From Fereydounia khargensis (lineage: Eukaryota > Basidiomycota > Ustilaginomycetes > Urocystidales > Fereydouniaceae): a stretch of DNA of 64,000 nucleotides. A program made the translations under genes and the position numbers. Every line of letters starts with the position of its first letter. Within the stretch, counting starts at the first letter, position 1. Below are positions 42,895 through 52,793 of this stretch, one piece after another. Where the stretch lies: assembly GCA_026413255.1 (NCBI GenBank), contig JAOCZO010000014.1, positions 186,001-250,000 on the forward strand, written 5' to 3'. The notes beneath the pieces were generated by a model. That model was not told the DNA's origin. It searched no databases and saw only the letters and a program-made list of their open reading frames with translations.

Positions 42895-45138
42895 CTAGAT
42901 GGGGTCCTCTCCGTTCCACTGGACGAGATCCAGACACCTGTCGATGACCTGGTCGATGTTCCATCGTCCGCCGGGGCCACCAGAGCCGTATTTCATCTTC
43001 AGGAGCGATCCGACCTCGTCGCATGCGCGGAGAACATCGTCAATGTCCTTCTTGGTGTGCGCGGCTGAGACGCAGAATCGGACACGTGATGAGATAAGCG
43101 GCGTGGCGGGGTAGGCTACTACCACAACTACGATAGGAGGCCTGGCTGGTTGCTCTGCAGGCGTGTCCAGACCAGTCTCATCGGTCACGGTATAAGCACG
43201 CTCTGAAGGAGGAAGGGCTTGCGAGCGGTCCAGCATCATACGCGAGAAGAGAGGCATCTTGGCAGGTTGGAAGATGAGGACTGGAACAATGGGACTATCG
43301 CGGTGACCGTAGACGATAAAGCCGAGCTTGCGCAGACCACTGGAAAGGTAGCGCGCGTTGAATGCAAGTCGGCGAAGACGCTCGCGGCCTTCGGATCCAT
43401 CGAGCAGCGGTCGAGGAAGATTCACCCATGAGGGAAGAAGCGCTCGCTCTTCTGGGTTGTTGCCCACACCCATAATACTAGCCATGGAGGCGATGATCTG
43501 CGTCAGGACAGGAGGCGACAGTGTTTCACCGTAGACGTTGGCATGGTTCAGGAGACGGATACGGTCGATGGTGGCCTTCTCGCCCGCGATGTAGCCACCA
43601 GCAGCACCGAATGACTTGGTGAACGTGCCCATGAGGACGTCAACCTCACGGGGATCAATGCCGAAGTAGTCGCAAACACCACGTCCGTTGGGACCAATGG
43701 CGCCAATCGAGTGTGCCTCGTCGACGTAGAGATGGAACTTGTATTTGCGCTTGAGGCGAATCATCTCAGGGAGGTTGACCAGAGTGCCTTCCATCGAGTA
43801 TAGACCCTCGACAATGAGAAGGATCTTCTTCCAAGGGCGATGAGTGCGGGGCATGCCCTGACTGATGCACTCGCGCAAAAGGGCTTCGAGCTTCTTCATG
43901 TCGTTGTGCTTGTACTGACGAATGTGAGCACCGCTCAACCTCGCACCAAATCGAATCGAGCTGTGGTTGTACTCGTCCGAAATGATGAGGGTTCCGGGAC
44001 CGCTGATGGCAGGAATGGTGGTACTGTTGGTCGCAAAACCCATGCTGATGATCACAGCCTCCTCCTTGCCAACAAAGCGGGCGACAAGCTTCTCAGCCTG
44101 CTCGTGGAGATCCAAGCTACCAGCGCCGAGACGGTTGCTGTAGCTGCTAACACCATAGCGCTTGAGCGACTCCTCAACGGCATCGGCGCAACCGCCGTGA
44201 GACTGGGCAAAACCAAGATAGTTGTACGCACTAACGTTGAGCGCACGTGTCTTCTCACCGGTGAGACGGAAGCTGTGGTAGTAGTCGTCGCTGACACGGT
44301 CAAGTGTCAGCACGGTTCGGCCACAAACTCCAGTGACGGGACGGCTGAAGCAGTCATCGAGACGGGCCTTGAGACGACGCGTGTAGAAGCTGTCAAAGTC
44401 CGAGTTGAGGGCAGCATAGCCATCGTTCTCCATCAGGTGCCTATAGCTCTTGGGGAAGAGACGCTTGCCAAAGTAGTCTCGCATGTGGCCGATGACAATA
44501 AGGATAATGTAGCTGATATAGGTGGTCAACACCGTAAAGTAGCTTGGTTCCTCTTCAACAGGATCAGGCAACGCATCGCCTTGCCTGTGCTGTGAAGTGT
44601 ACCGGTAGTTCTGGTTGGAGCAGAAGCCGAACTCAGAGTGAATCAGCCTGGCTCCGTCGCGACTGCTCTCATAGCTGGTGGGAGGCTGGTTGGCAACGGC
44701 GGCAGCAGCAGCCTTGCCGGATAATGAGTTGAGCTGAGCGTAGAGCTTCTCGTTGCGAAGCATCAGGTTCCTGTTGTGAGCATCCTGGACCGACTCGAGA
44801 CTCTCGATGGAGGCCGAGGTAGAGCCAGTAGTCAAACTGGGAGGGTGACTCTCGGCATCAGGAGAGCTGTCCGCAGAGCGATCGAGGTGGTTCCACCGCG
44901 CGGCGTGCGTGGCGAAAGCCTCGTTGTCGGCGACCACGGCGGTCATGCTGTCTTTCTTGTGGAAAAGCGGCGAATCGTCAGGAGACGAGACACTGACAAT
45001 GGGAGTGCTCTTTTTGGTGAAAGCTGAGAGCTGAGGTGAGCGCGAGGCGGCGGAGGCGGAAGGAGACGCTTGCTTGAGGGAGGACCTGGGCGTCGTTGTG
45101 AGTGATGAGGCAGATTCCGAGTCGAACAGATCCGACAT
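42895..45138 (-). CDS. LCB2: Serine palmitoyltransferase catalytic subunit LCB2
   Basis: Single exon, 747 aa. The first in-frame ATG is at 45138; five earlier codons start from GTG and are not used. LCB2 condenses serine with palmitoyl-CoA in the ER to begin sphingolipid synthesis. A hydrophobic segment YFTVLTTYISYIILIVIGH near residue 215 is the ER anchor. The alpha-oxoamine synthase core follows: YNYLGFAQ, GVSSYSNRLGAGSLDLHEQ, EAVIISMGFATNSTTI, DEYNHSSIRFGARLSGA, DEAHSIGAIGPNGRG and the PLP-lysine site GTFTKSFGAAGGYIAG with Lys508. The 180-residue Ser-rich N-terminal extension makes it much longer than yeast LCB2 (about 560 aa). The small subunit gene is at 4.4-4.9 kb. Confidence 0.95.
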   Translation of the reverse strand: MSDLFDSESASSLTTTPRSSLKQASPSASAASRSPQLSAFTKKSTPIVSVSSPDDSPLFHKKDSMTAVVADNEAFATHAARWNHLDRSADSSPDAESHPPSLTTGSTSASIESLESVQDAHNRNLMLRNEKLYAQLNSLSGKAAAAAVANQPPTSYESSRDGARLIHSEFGFCSNQNYRYTSQHRQGDALPDPVEEEPSYFTVLTTYISYIILIVIGHMRDYFGKRLFPKSYRHLMENDGYAALNSDFDSFYTRRLKARLDDCFSRPVTGVCGRTVLTLDRVSDDYYHSFRLTGEKTRALNVSAYNYLGFAQSHGGCADAVEESLKRYGVSSYSNRLGAGSLDLHEQAEKLVARFVGKEEAVIISMGFATNSTTIPAISGPGTLIISDEYNHSSIRFGARLSGAHIRQYKHNDMKKLEALLRECISQGMPRTHRPWKKILLIVEGLYSMEGTLVNLPEMIRLKRKYKFHLYVDEAHSIGAIGPNGRGVCDYFGIDPREVDVLMGTFTKSFGAAGGYIAGEKATIDRIRLLNHANVYGETLSPPVLTQIIASMASIMGVGNNPEERALLPSWVNLPRPLLDGSEGRERLRRLAFNARYLSSGLRKLGFIVYGHRDSPIVPVLIFQPAKMPLFSRMMLDRSQALPPSERAYTVTDETGLDTPAEQPARPPIVVVVVAYPATPLISSRVRFCVSAAHTKKDIDDVLRACDEVGSLLKMKYGSGGPGGRWNIDQVIDRCLDLVQWNGEDPI

Positions 45139-46762
45139 TCTCTTCCTGGCCACTTGAGCTTGGGTTAGGCAGCAAGGTGCACGACTCTTGCTAGCGGGTC
45201 AACTTTGCTGTCACGGTCGCTATCGTTGTCGCTGTCAGACCTAAACGAGAGTCGTGACGTCTCGGCGAGTCTTGCTTCAAGCAGGAGCAGAACAGGACAG
45301 AGGGCCGAGTCGCCAGAGCTTGAATGGACGCTTTGAATCGATACTCTCCAGTAAGAAGAGTGCCGAATGCTGATGGACGGCAAAGGGAGTGATAGGGTTG
45401 GGAGAGGTGAAGATGGTGGCTATGAGGAGCTGTACATACAAATCGGTTCAGGGCCTTTGAAACGGTAAGAAAGGGTTTGCAAAACTGCCGGTTCGGTCAC
45501 CGCGTCAGTGCTGTGTCAGTGCAGCGTTAGTGCTGGCGCCAAGTGTAAATTTGGCACGTCCAACACGCGCGGCGGCGGCGGCTCCCAGCCAACCCTCCCC
45601 TCCGTCCCTCCCTCGCGGGGGCCGGGTCGAGTGTCCGTAAGCGTACTCTCTTCTCTCCTCTCGCGTTGCCCTGCCCTGCGCGCTGCCTGCACCAAACACC
45701 AGCACCAGCACCCGCCAAACCAAAAAGCAAAGCGAATGCGAATGCACAAAACAGGCGGATCCTGATTACAAAACCGTTTCAATCTGCAAATGTCACCCGC
45801 CGATCGGTCGGCCTGTCTGCCTGTCCAAATACAAACCCCCAAGTCGGCCACACTCGCTCGTCTGCCCGAACCCAGCCTTGCGCATCGGCCTCTCTCTTCC
45901 GCCAGCGCACCGTGCCCTGCTCAGACTGGCCAACAGCCAGCCAGCACCCTCTTTAGTCAGAATCCTCTCTTCCCCTTGGTGGTCACCCTTAACACCGAGT
46001 CGCAGTGCCCTTCTTGTTGGGGGCTGTCACTTTAACCGGAAGCCCCATCCCGGCGCTTTTCGTTTACTCCGCACCCCGTCCCCGATCGAGGACTTGCCCA
46101 TCCCATCCTAGTCCGGCCATGCGAGTGAACCTCATGTCGTACTGTGTAATCAGTCATGAGACACGATGAAGGACCTATCAGTCAAGCTCTATTCCCCGCA
46201 TATCCAAATGACTGAAGACGACCGGTTGACTGGCTCGTCGCGTGTTTTTTTTTTTTTTTTTTTTTTTACCTGTCTGCGAGCTCCTTGGAAATGGCACGCG
46301 AGATGCGTTGCGCATCCTCCCGGGACATGCAGCCCAACTCCTCACTTCGCCCTTACCCGGTCCTCTGGCATGCGCGCCAGGGCGTCTCTTGACCAATTAC
46401 AGTATTTTACTGCGCACCAAAGAAAACCGTGTTCAGTACGTTGGGCTCGGACCCGTGCCATGGCACCACGGCTCCAAAGCCACAAAAGCATCAGGGTCCT
46501 ACACGCTTACCGAACAGACCGACCATACTTGACCAGGATGGCTACCACAAAGCAATCGTGTCACAAGAAGCATCTGGTGCTGTGATTGCAAGTTTTGGGG
46601 ATGGCTGTGCCGTGTTGCGATCGTGCGCAACGTGTTGAGGGGTAGGTAAGTGTGCTTATAGCATACAGGGGAGCCAAAAGGACAAGGGAGAGTCATAACG
46701 AGAAACATGGGGGAGGTAAGGAAAGACGCTACAAAGGTGATCTAGGCACATGATGAATGCAC
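45139..46762. other. Intergenic region: LCB2 promoter and eL24 3' flank
   Basis: About 1.6 kb. 45139-46000 is the LCB2 upstream region, CT-rich in the gene's sense. A T23 tract lies at 46245-46267. No protein gene supported. Confidence 0.45.
46245..46267. repeat. T23 homopolymer tract
   Basis: Twenty-three uninterrupted T bases in the LCB2/eL24 interval. No flanking duplication seen. Confidence 0.85.
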
Positions 46763-47958
46763 TTAGATTCGGCCCTTGACGTTACCACCCTTCTGCTGCG
46801 TGGCGACACCCTTCGCCTGCTGGCGCGAGACCTTGGGGCCCGAGCCACCAGCACCGGCACCGGCAGTCTTGTTCTGCTTTCGCACCTCGGCCTTGGCCTT
46901 CTTCTCCTCCTTGCTCTTGGCAAGAGCCTGCTGGCGGGCAGCAGCTCGCACCTCGGGCTTCTGGTTTCGGCGGGCGGCGATGGCCTCGAGCGAGGCACCG
47001 ACGATTCCTCGCTGGTGCTTAACAGTCTTGCGCGAGCGCTTCTTGGCAACCTCCTCGGTGATACCCTTCTTGTGCATGCGACGGTAGAGGATAGTCCAGG
47101 CAAGCTTACGGGGGTTCTTGCGCTGGAGGAAGAGCGACTCGCTCTTGCTCGAGTTGAAGCGGAAGACCTGTGATCACGTCAAAAGATGACATCCGAGCAG
47201 CACGTTCAGTAATTGTCTCTCCTTCCTTGTTCCTCCCACGTCATGCACTCGACAGTACTGTGCCCTCAAGTGTCTGACAAAAGATTCCACCCTGCTGGAC
47301 AACGGATCACGACCATGTCCGCCTACGTCAACCAAGCAAAGGCTTTTGTCATCCTGAGGATTTCCACTGAAATGATCCTTCGCCGTCCAGCTAGAACTAA
47401 GGCCTTTGCATGTATCCATCATGTTGTTCCTGTCTTGTGCTTTGGGATCGTCCAAGTCGAGTGCATTGAGTGGTCGGTGAGAGTCTCTGTAAACTCACCT
47501 TGTTGTCACCGCGGACGTAGAGCCTACCCTGGCCACTGTTGGTATGAGGCACAGAAGTTGAGGTGATTGACGACAGTCAGTTACGGCTCTGTCTATTGAC
47601 GGAACCTTTAACCCATCCTCCCTAAGCCATCTTGCCCATGTCCACATATCACCGGCTTTGCCTCCACCCCCACGTATAGCATGACGGGCCTCTCCTGTTG
47701 ATCAGCCTCAACATCCCTATCTGCCTGGAGTTCTTATATGCTGTGTCTTTGGTGGGGGTGTGTTGTGGTGAGGAAGTCCCTGGCTATCCGATCCCATAGT
47801 ACTATGCTCCAAAGTTTCCTCCTGGCTTTGCTTCCATCCCTCTCCATCTCGGATCTTCGTCGTCCTCCGACCATAACGCCCCGTAGTCCTTCGCTGAGTC
47901 TGGTAGTAACTTACGGGTAGATCTTCCTGTGAGAGAACGAGCAGATTTCGACCTTCAT
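46763..47958 (-). CDS. RPL24: 60S ribosomal protein eL24, three coding exons
   Basis: Joined complement of 47915..47958, 47499..47535 and 46763..47167, 161 aa. The protein starts [15 protein letters not shown], continues [21 protein letters not shown] and [19 protein letters not shown], and ends in a Lys/Ala/Gly-rich tail, as eL24 does; it sits at the subunit interface of the large ribosomal subunit. The Cys-x2-Ser/Phe zinc-ribbon remnant near the start is partly kept. Introns of 379 and 331 bp are long for this window, and a third lies in the leader (47959-48082), ending directly at the ATG (TACAG then ATG). A perfect TCACGTGA E-box is at 48289-48296. Splice sites were chosen by matching the conserved protein; all are GT-AG. 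Confidence 0.93.
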
Positions 47959-48082
47959 CTGTACGAGTGCCGGGAGTGGGTAAGGATCGGTAGGTCGACG
48001 GTTGGATAGGCGTAAGCGATTTGTCGGGGTTGTCGAAGGGTCGAAGCGTCGCTTTTGTTGGCAGTATTGTAGAGCAACTTAC
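47959..48082 (-). other. Leader intron of the eL24 gene
   Basis: GTAAGT donor at 48082 and TACAG acceptor whose last base touches the A of the start codon. No ATG in frame lies just upstream of the donor, so it is placed in the leader. Inferred from splice signals only. Confidence 0.55.
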
Positions 48083-48288
48083 CTTGACGATGGACTAATG
48101 GTGTCTTGAGGTTTGTCGGTGAGGAGTGAGATCTGGCGGCGGTGAGCGGTATGCGCCTGGCTGGGTCCTTCGCAGGGCAGCGAGCTGGGCGGCCTGAACG
48201 CTCAGCGCCCTCACCCGCGCGCGCTTCCGAGATTGCCCACCGCGCATCTCTCTACGCAGACCTTGAATAATTGTAGCTCCAAAATAGA

Positions 48289-48296
48289 TCACGTGA
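48289..48296. promoter_or_regulatory. E-box palindrome TCACGTGA upstream of eL24
   Basis: Perfect CACGTG core with TCA/TGA flanks, about 330 bp before the eL24 ATG and about 200 bp before the leader-intron donor. Cbf1-type sites occur in ribosomal protein promoters of several fungi; binding here is an inference. Confidence 0.45.
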
Positions 48297-50564
48297 AATC
48301 TTCGGCCGAATTCGAAGGTCAGTGACGCGTTTACTCCCACAAGCCGTTACTGGCCATCCACATATCCAGCGAGCATCTCTTGACACGGCTTGCTATAGTT
48401 TGTAGCCGTCACGAGGCCGGTATGCCTCTGAGAACCTGAACCATGTACTCTGAACACTACGCTTTCATGTACTATATTTTCCCTTTGCCTTTGTTTGCCT
48501 CGTAGAGATGGATGCGTAAACATCACGGTTATGCTGATATCTAGTGTGCTTGATCATCGGCGGCTCAGCGCTGACATAGTGGTCTGGATCGACACCGATC
48601 GATGGTTTGATTCTCGCTTGTCCCCCAGGTGGGAGGGCGGTCCCGCGGAGTGCCGCCTCCGTAAGTCGATTGTGTAACTGACTCGGATGCGTTTCTAAAG
48701 AGACATGGAACTCAAACGGTGGTTGATACAATACAATGCCGGCTGCCGCGTCCTGACGGCAGGGGTCTCGAATGCATTTCGCCTTCAGGCACGGCCCCCC
48801 TTCGCCTGCCTGCCCTCCAGCCAAGTTGTGCCAGCACATGAGGCGATGCCGACCGAAACATGTTCAGATTGATACAGCAAGTTACTGTCAATAGAAATCT
48901 CGTTGTGATCGGGAGTCGGGGTGGCGTGAAGGTGCTGTCCGGCCACGCACTCTCTGCGAGCTGAACTGTTCTAGAATGAAGCTGCCGAACGCGGATACTG
49001 CAATGTATCGAACGATTGCAACAGTATGAGCGAGCGCAGAAGAGCGAACACAGTACTGTCCTGCACTGTATTGTACAATACAGTAGGGCGTCCCGAGTCT
49101 GTTGTCATGGCGGCTTGTGTTGTTCAATTTCTCCACGGAGCAAGCAAGTACGGTAGTGACCGACAGACTGGGCCGATGACGCCCCTCCTAGGGTGCAGTT
49201 GACTGGATTTTTGCCGGACTTAAGCTGAGAGGCCAAATCGGGGTGGGTGAGTAGGGGTGAAGTGGCCGGCGAGAGTGTCTAAAATCTTTTTCTCTTGCGT
49301 TGGCCTGCATTTCCTTGCCTTGGCGAGGCCCAATTGTGAGGCATAACACGCCCATGCGTGCAGCGCCCGCAATTTCAAGTGACGGCCCGAGGAGACACAG
49401 CCTTGTCTGCACTGTGCCGTGAGCCTGACCCTGTTGTACCTGACTGTGCACATTTCGGCTTGCGGGCGGCAGTCCCGTTGTTTGAACTTGCTCGCTTGCC
49501 TCTTTGGCCTGCCTGACTGCCTGCTTGACCGCACTGTCCTGACGCCTCTCTCGGCATCAGCCCCGTGCCGCCTCCTCGCCCTCTCCGCTAACCTCACCTC
49601 ACCTCACATCATCCTCCTCGTCCCTCGACTTCAGATACCCGGCCCAGTTCCCAATCCCCGGGGTACCGCCTTCACCACCACCACCCCCATCACCCCTCCC
49701 TCCCCCTCAGAGCCTGAGGTGAGTAGTGTCGTATCGTCTCCGTCGTTGATAGCATTGGCGCCGTCGATATGTCGGAAGCACTTTAGTGCTCGTTTGTGCG
49801 GGGCACACGGTGCGATGCAGACGAAGGGTGCACCACTTTCTAGTCGCTCCAGCCCTGCATCCCGAGCTAGGATGGAACTCTCCAGACCGTAAGGTTTCTT
49901 ATTGAGGCCAGCATTTCACTCAAACATGGGAGAAACACGCCGCCTCCTCAAGGCTTAGCTGTTTTGCTTCGAAGCTTGCAAAAGTCCTTCGTCTCTGGCA
50001 GTCAGATTCCCACCTTGGCTCATTCTGGACGGACCTGAATCTAGGCACTTGTTTGAGAATGTCGGATACTGATGCTTTTCCTTTCACGAACACCTTTCCA
50101 TCGCTTGCCAACAACAGCTTAGTCCGCTTGAGTTATACTCGCGAAACGGCCAGCTCTATCCAGCCTTCTCCGCAGCTTCACCGACCTCGCCCAGCAGATT
50201 GAACACCAACCTTAAAAGCAACCTCTCTTCGCCATTCCTCCGCACCTCCCGCAACCTCTGGACTTGAGGTTCTCGTTCGCTTTCTTGACTCACGATCCAT
50301 CGCGCGCCTCTGGTCGCTGCACTTGGTTCGTTTCTGTCGGAGCATCTACTAGCGTTGGCCTCATCTTACCATCATCGTTCAACATCCCTTCGGCGACCCA
50401 TCAAACTACCCCCTCCCTTCTCACCTCACATCCGGCCACCAAACTCCCTACCTTCTACCTTACCATTCACCTCTCTACCTCCAGTCCGCTCCCGACCACC
50501 GACTCCATTTTTTATCAACATCCGTCTGCCTTTTTTCATCTAAGCGCCGACTGGAATCTAAGTG
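48297..50564. other. Intergenic region and long leader of the bHLH gene
   Basis: About 2.3 kb. ACAGTACTGTC and TTGTACAATACAGTA motifs cluster at 49021-49086. From about 49500 the DNA is CT-rich and leader-like, running up to the ATG at 50565. No accepted gene. Confidence 0.45.
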
Positions 50565-51923
50565 ATGAGCGCCAACTACTCGTTTGATATTCCCATCAAT
50601 CTGGGCGAAAACCTGTCCGATGGCCTTGGATCGACCTTCAACGCCGTTCAAGGTTCAAAGGATTCATCGCCTCAGTCTACCGTCAATGCCAGCGGCTCAC
50701 CAGCAAACTCGACTGCTAAACCAGCTCCTCAGCGCACTCACAGTGGCAGTGGTGGAGGTAACAAGAAGGGCAACAGCGCTGAGCGACGTGCAACCCACAA
50801 TGCTATTGAGCGTGCCCGTCGCGAATCGCTGAACGGTCGCTTTTTGCAGCTTGCCGCTTCCCTTCCTGCTATTTCTGACGTGAGGCGACCCAGCAAGTCG
50901 CTCATTGTCAACAAGTCACTCGACTTTGTCAGCGAATCACTGAGCCGTGAGACGCTTTACCGCCTTAAAATCGACGGACTCCGGAGCGAAAATGCCATTC
51001 TTCGAGAGCAGCTGAACGAGTTCCGAAGGCAGGCCGGCCTTGAGGTGTTGGCCCCACCCAAGTTTGAAGAGCTGCCCAAGCCTCTGTCGGAGATGGGAGA
51101 CAAGAAGCGCAGCAGCAGCCTGTCTGCTGTCAACTCGTCCGGTCCGTCAATTGACTTTGGCGACCTGGACGACGATGACGGCCTGTTTGCTCCTGGCAGT
51201 GATGGTGATCCTGTCAGGACTAGCCCCACTCCATCGGGTGTGGTGGCTGATGCGCCGCACAACGGCGCGAATGCGGGTATTCCTCGATTCGCTCCTGCGC
51301 AGCAGGCTTCCCAGTTCAGACAAAACCAGAGCCTCATGTCGGTTCCACAGGGAATGATGCCTAACCGCTCCTCGCCCAGTGCATCCGCTCATTCGGGCGA
51401 TCGCTCGCCAGCCGAGCATGGAAGCATTACCAACAACGAAGGCTGGATGTCAGGTTTTGATGTTAAGAACTATGCGCCAACTTCCGGGGCAAACGCCCAT
51501 CCGGCGCAGGGTGCTGCGGCGCCCTTCTCGGACTTCAGCTTTACTGGCTCGTCCGTGATAATGCCTGGCTCGGTCGGCCAGTCTGGCATGGGCGTTAACT
51601 TTCCCCAGTTCATGGCTTCCAACCAGCCTGGAGCTGCCAACTCGATGCAATCGATCGATCCTCTAGCACAATCCCACGGAGTTGGTGTCGACTTGTTTGC
51701 CAACCTGCGCAACGCTCAAGCTCAGCAGTCCCAGTCCCAGCCTCAGCGACAGGCTCAGCAGGCTCAGCAGCTGCAGCTGCAGTTTGCACAACAGCAGCCT
51801 GCTCAGTTTGGTCACTTCCAGCAAGGGTTTGACCATAATGCCAACGGCCAACACACTCATCACCAACATTCTTTTTTTGAGAACGCGCCGCTCCAGACGG
51901 CGCAGTTCATGGCAGCCGTTTAA
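50565..51923 (+). CDS. bHLH-leucine-zipper-type transcription factor with Gln-rich tail
   Basis: Single exon, 452 aa, start at the first ATG (50565). Residues about 73-140 form the basic helix-loop-helix: RRATHNAIERARRESLNGRF with His, Glu and Arg at the positions that read E-boxes, then LAASLPAISDVRRPSKSLIV and KSLDFVSESL. A heptad-like extension (YRLKIDGLRSENAILREQLNEF) follows and may act as a zipper. The rest is Ser/Pro/Asn-rich and ends in a Gln run coded by CAG/CAA repeats (51720-51815), typical of an activation domain. The His-x3-Glu-x3-Arg pattern predicts CACGTG binding, the core of E-boxes found elsewhere in this window. Target genes are not known. Confidence 0.88.
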   Translation: MSANYSFDIPINLGENLSDGLGSTFNAVQGSKDSSPQSTVNASGSPANSTAKPAPQRTHSGSGGGNKKGNSAERRATHNAIERARRESLNGRFLQLAASLPAISDVRRPSKSLIVNKSLDFVSESLSRETLYRLKIDGLRSENAILREQLNEFRRQAGLEVLAPPKFEELPKPLSEMGDKKRSSSLSAVNSSGPSIDFGDLDDDDGLFAPGSDGDPVRTSPTPSGVVADAPHNGANAGIPRFAPAQQASQFRQNQSLMSVPQGMMPNRSSPSASAHSGDRSPAEHGSITNNEGWMSGFDVKNYAPTSGANAHPAQGAAAPFSDFSFTGSSVIMPGSVGQSGMGVNFPQFMASNQPGAANSMQSIDPLAQSHGVGVDLFANLRNAQAQQSQSQPQRQAQQAQQLQLQFAQQQPAQFGHFQQGFDHNANGQHTHHQHSFFENAPLQTAQFMAAV

Positions 51924-52793
51924 GACGGAGCAGCCGCCCTTTTTCCTTGCATTGCCTTGCCATGGCACACTGATCGCGATGCTGGACCGTAGATCAGTCC
52001 GTGATGCGACCCCCGTCAAATTCCTGTCGAAGGAATCGAAGGAATCGAAGGAATCGAAGGCATTTCCGCGGCGGTGACAGGCCTTCACCTGGGCCGTTAC
52101 TTATCACGCGAACCCTTTACATCGCCGGACGGCAAAGTAATCTCTTTCAACGCTCTGGACCGGTTCCAATCCCTTTTAATTCTTCTTCAAGACTGTCTTC
52201 TCATACTCGCCGATACACTCTTTCACGCACTACACTAGACTTACTCCTCCGACTCGTCCTCAAGTTTCGTATCCACTTTTCATCATCCGTCTTTTGTCTC
52301 TCGGACTCCTCGCACTCTTCGCATCTGCCTTTTTTCTTTCTCTCGCACATTTTACTTTTACCAGCCCCGATTCCCCTTACTCTTTGCGCCGCGATTGCGA
52401 CGAGGTGTGTTGCTTGGCCTCGTTGAACTCGACAACCCTCTTTCATTTTATTGTCTGCCGGCAGTCTTGAACTTCTCCACCTTTCTTCCCTGCCTGTACT
52501 ATCCCTGATCAGGCTTGTATATCAATGCCAAATGTTGTTTCTCGTGCCCCCACCGCTGACCTGCGTCGTGAATATCGCCAAGCTGATCTGCTCAAACGGA
52601 TGTTGCGAGAAGTGCGAGATGCTCGGGAAACGGAGAATCGGGGTGCTGTCTCGAATATTTCCGTCTGACTGAATTTTTTCACGTTTTGGGATTTTTCCTC
52701 GCAGTGCAGAGCGGAGAAGGACTTGGGCCAGCGAAACACCCTTTGCTCGTTTGGCTCCACACCACCAACATTCTCGAGGAGACCGCTATCAAC
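51924..52793. other. Intergenic region between the bHLH and DBP3 genes
   Basis: About 870 bp with a 9-bp minisatellite at 52026-52060 and C/T-rich leader-like DNA from 52200. The frame running into DBP3 from 52686 has no ATG before 52794. Confidence 0.5.
52026..52060. repeat. Nine-base minisatellite after the bHLH gene
   Basis: Unit GGAATCGAA repeated nearly four times, about 100 bp after the bHLH stop codon and so probably in its 3' untranslated region. Confidence 0.8.

Noticed and set aside
47168-47498. Possible box C/D snoRNA in an eL24 intron
   Set aside because: One imperfect C box (ATGATGG on the minus strand) but no D box at suitable spacing and no terminal stem.
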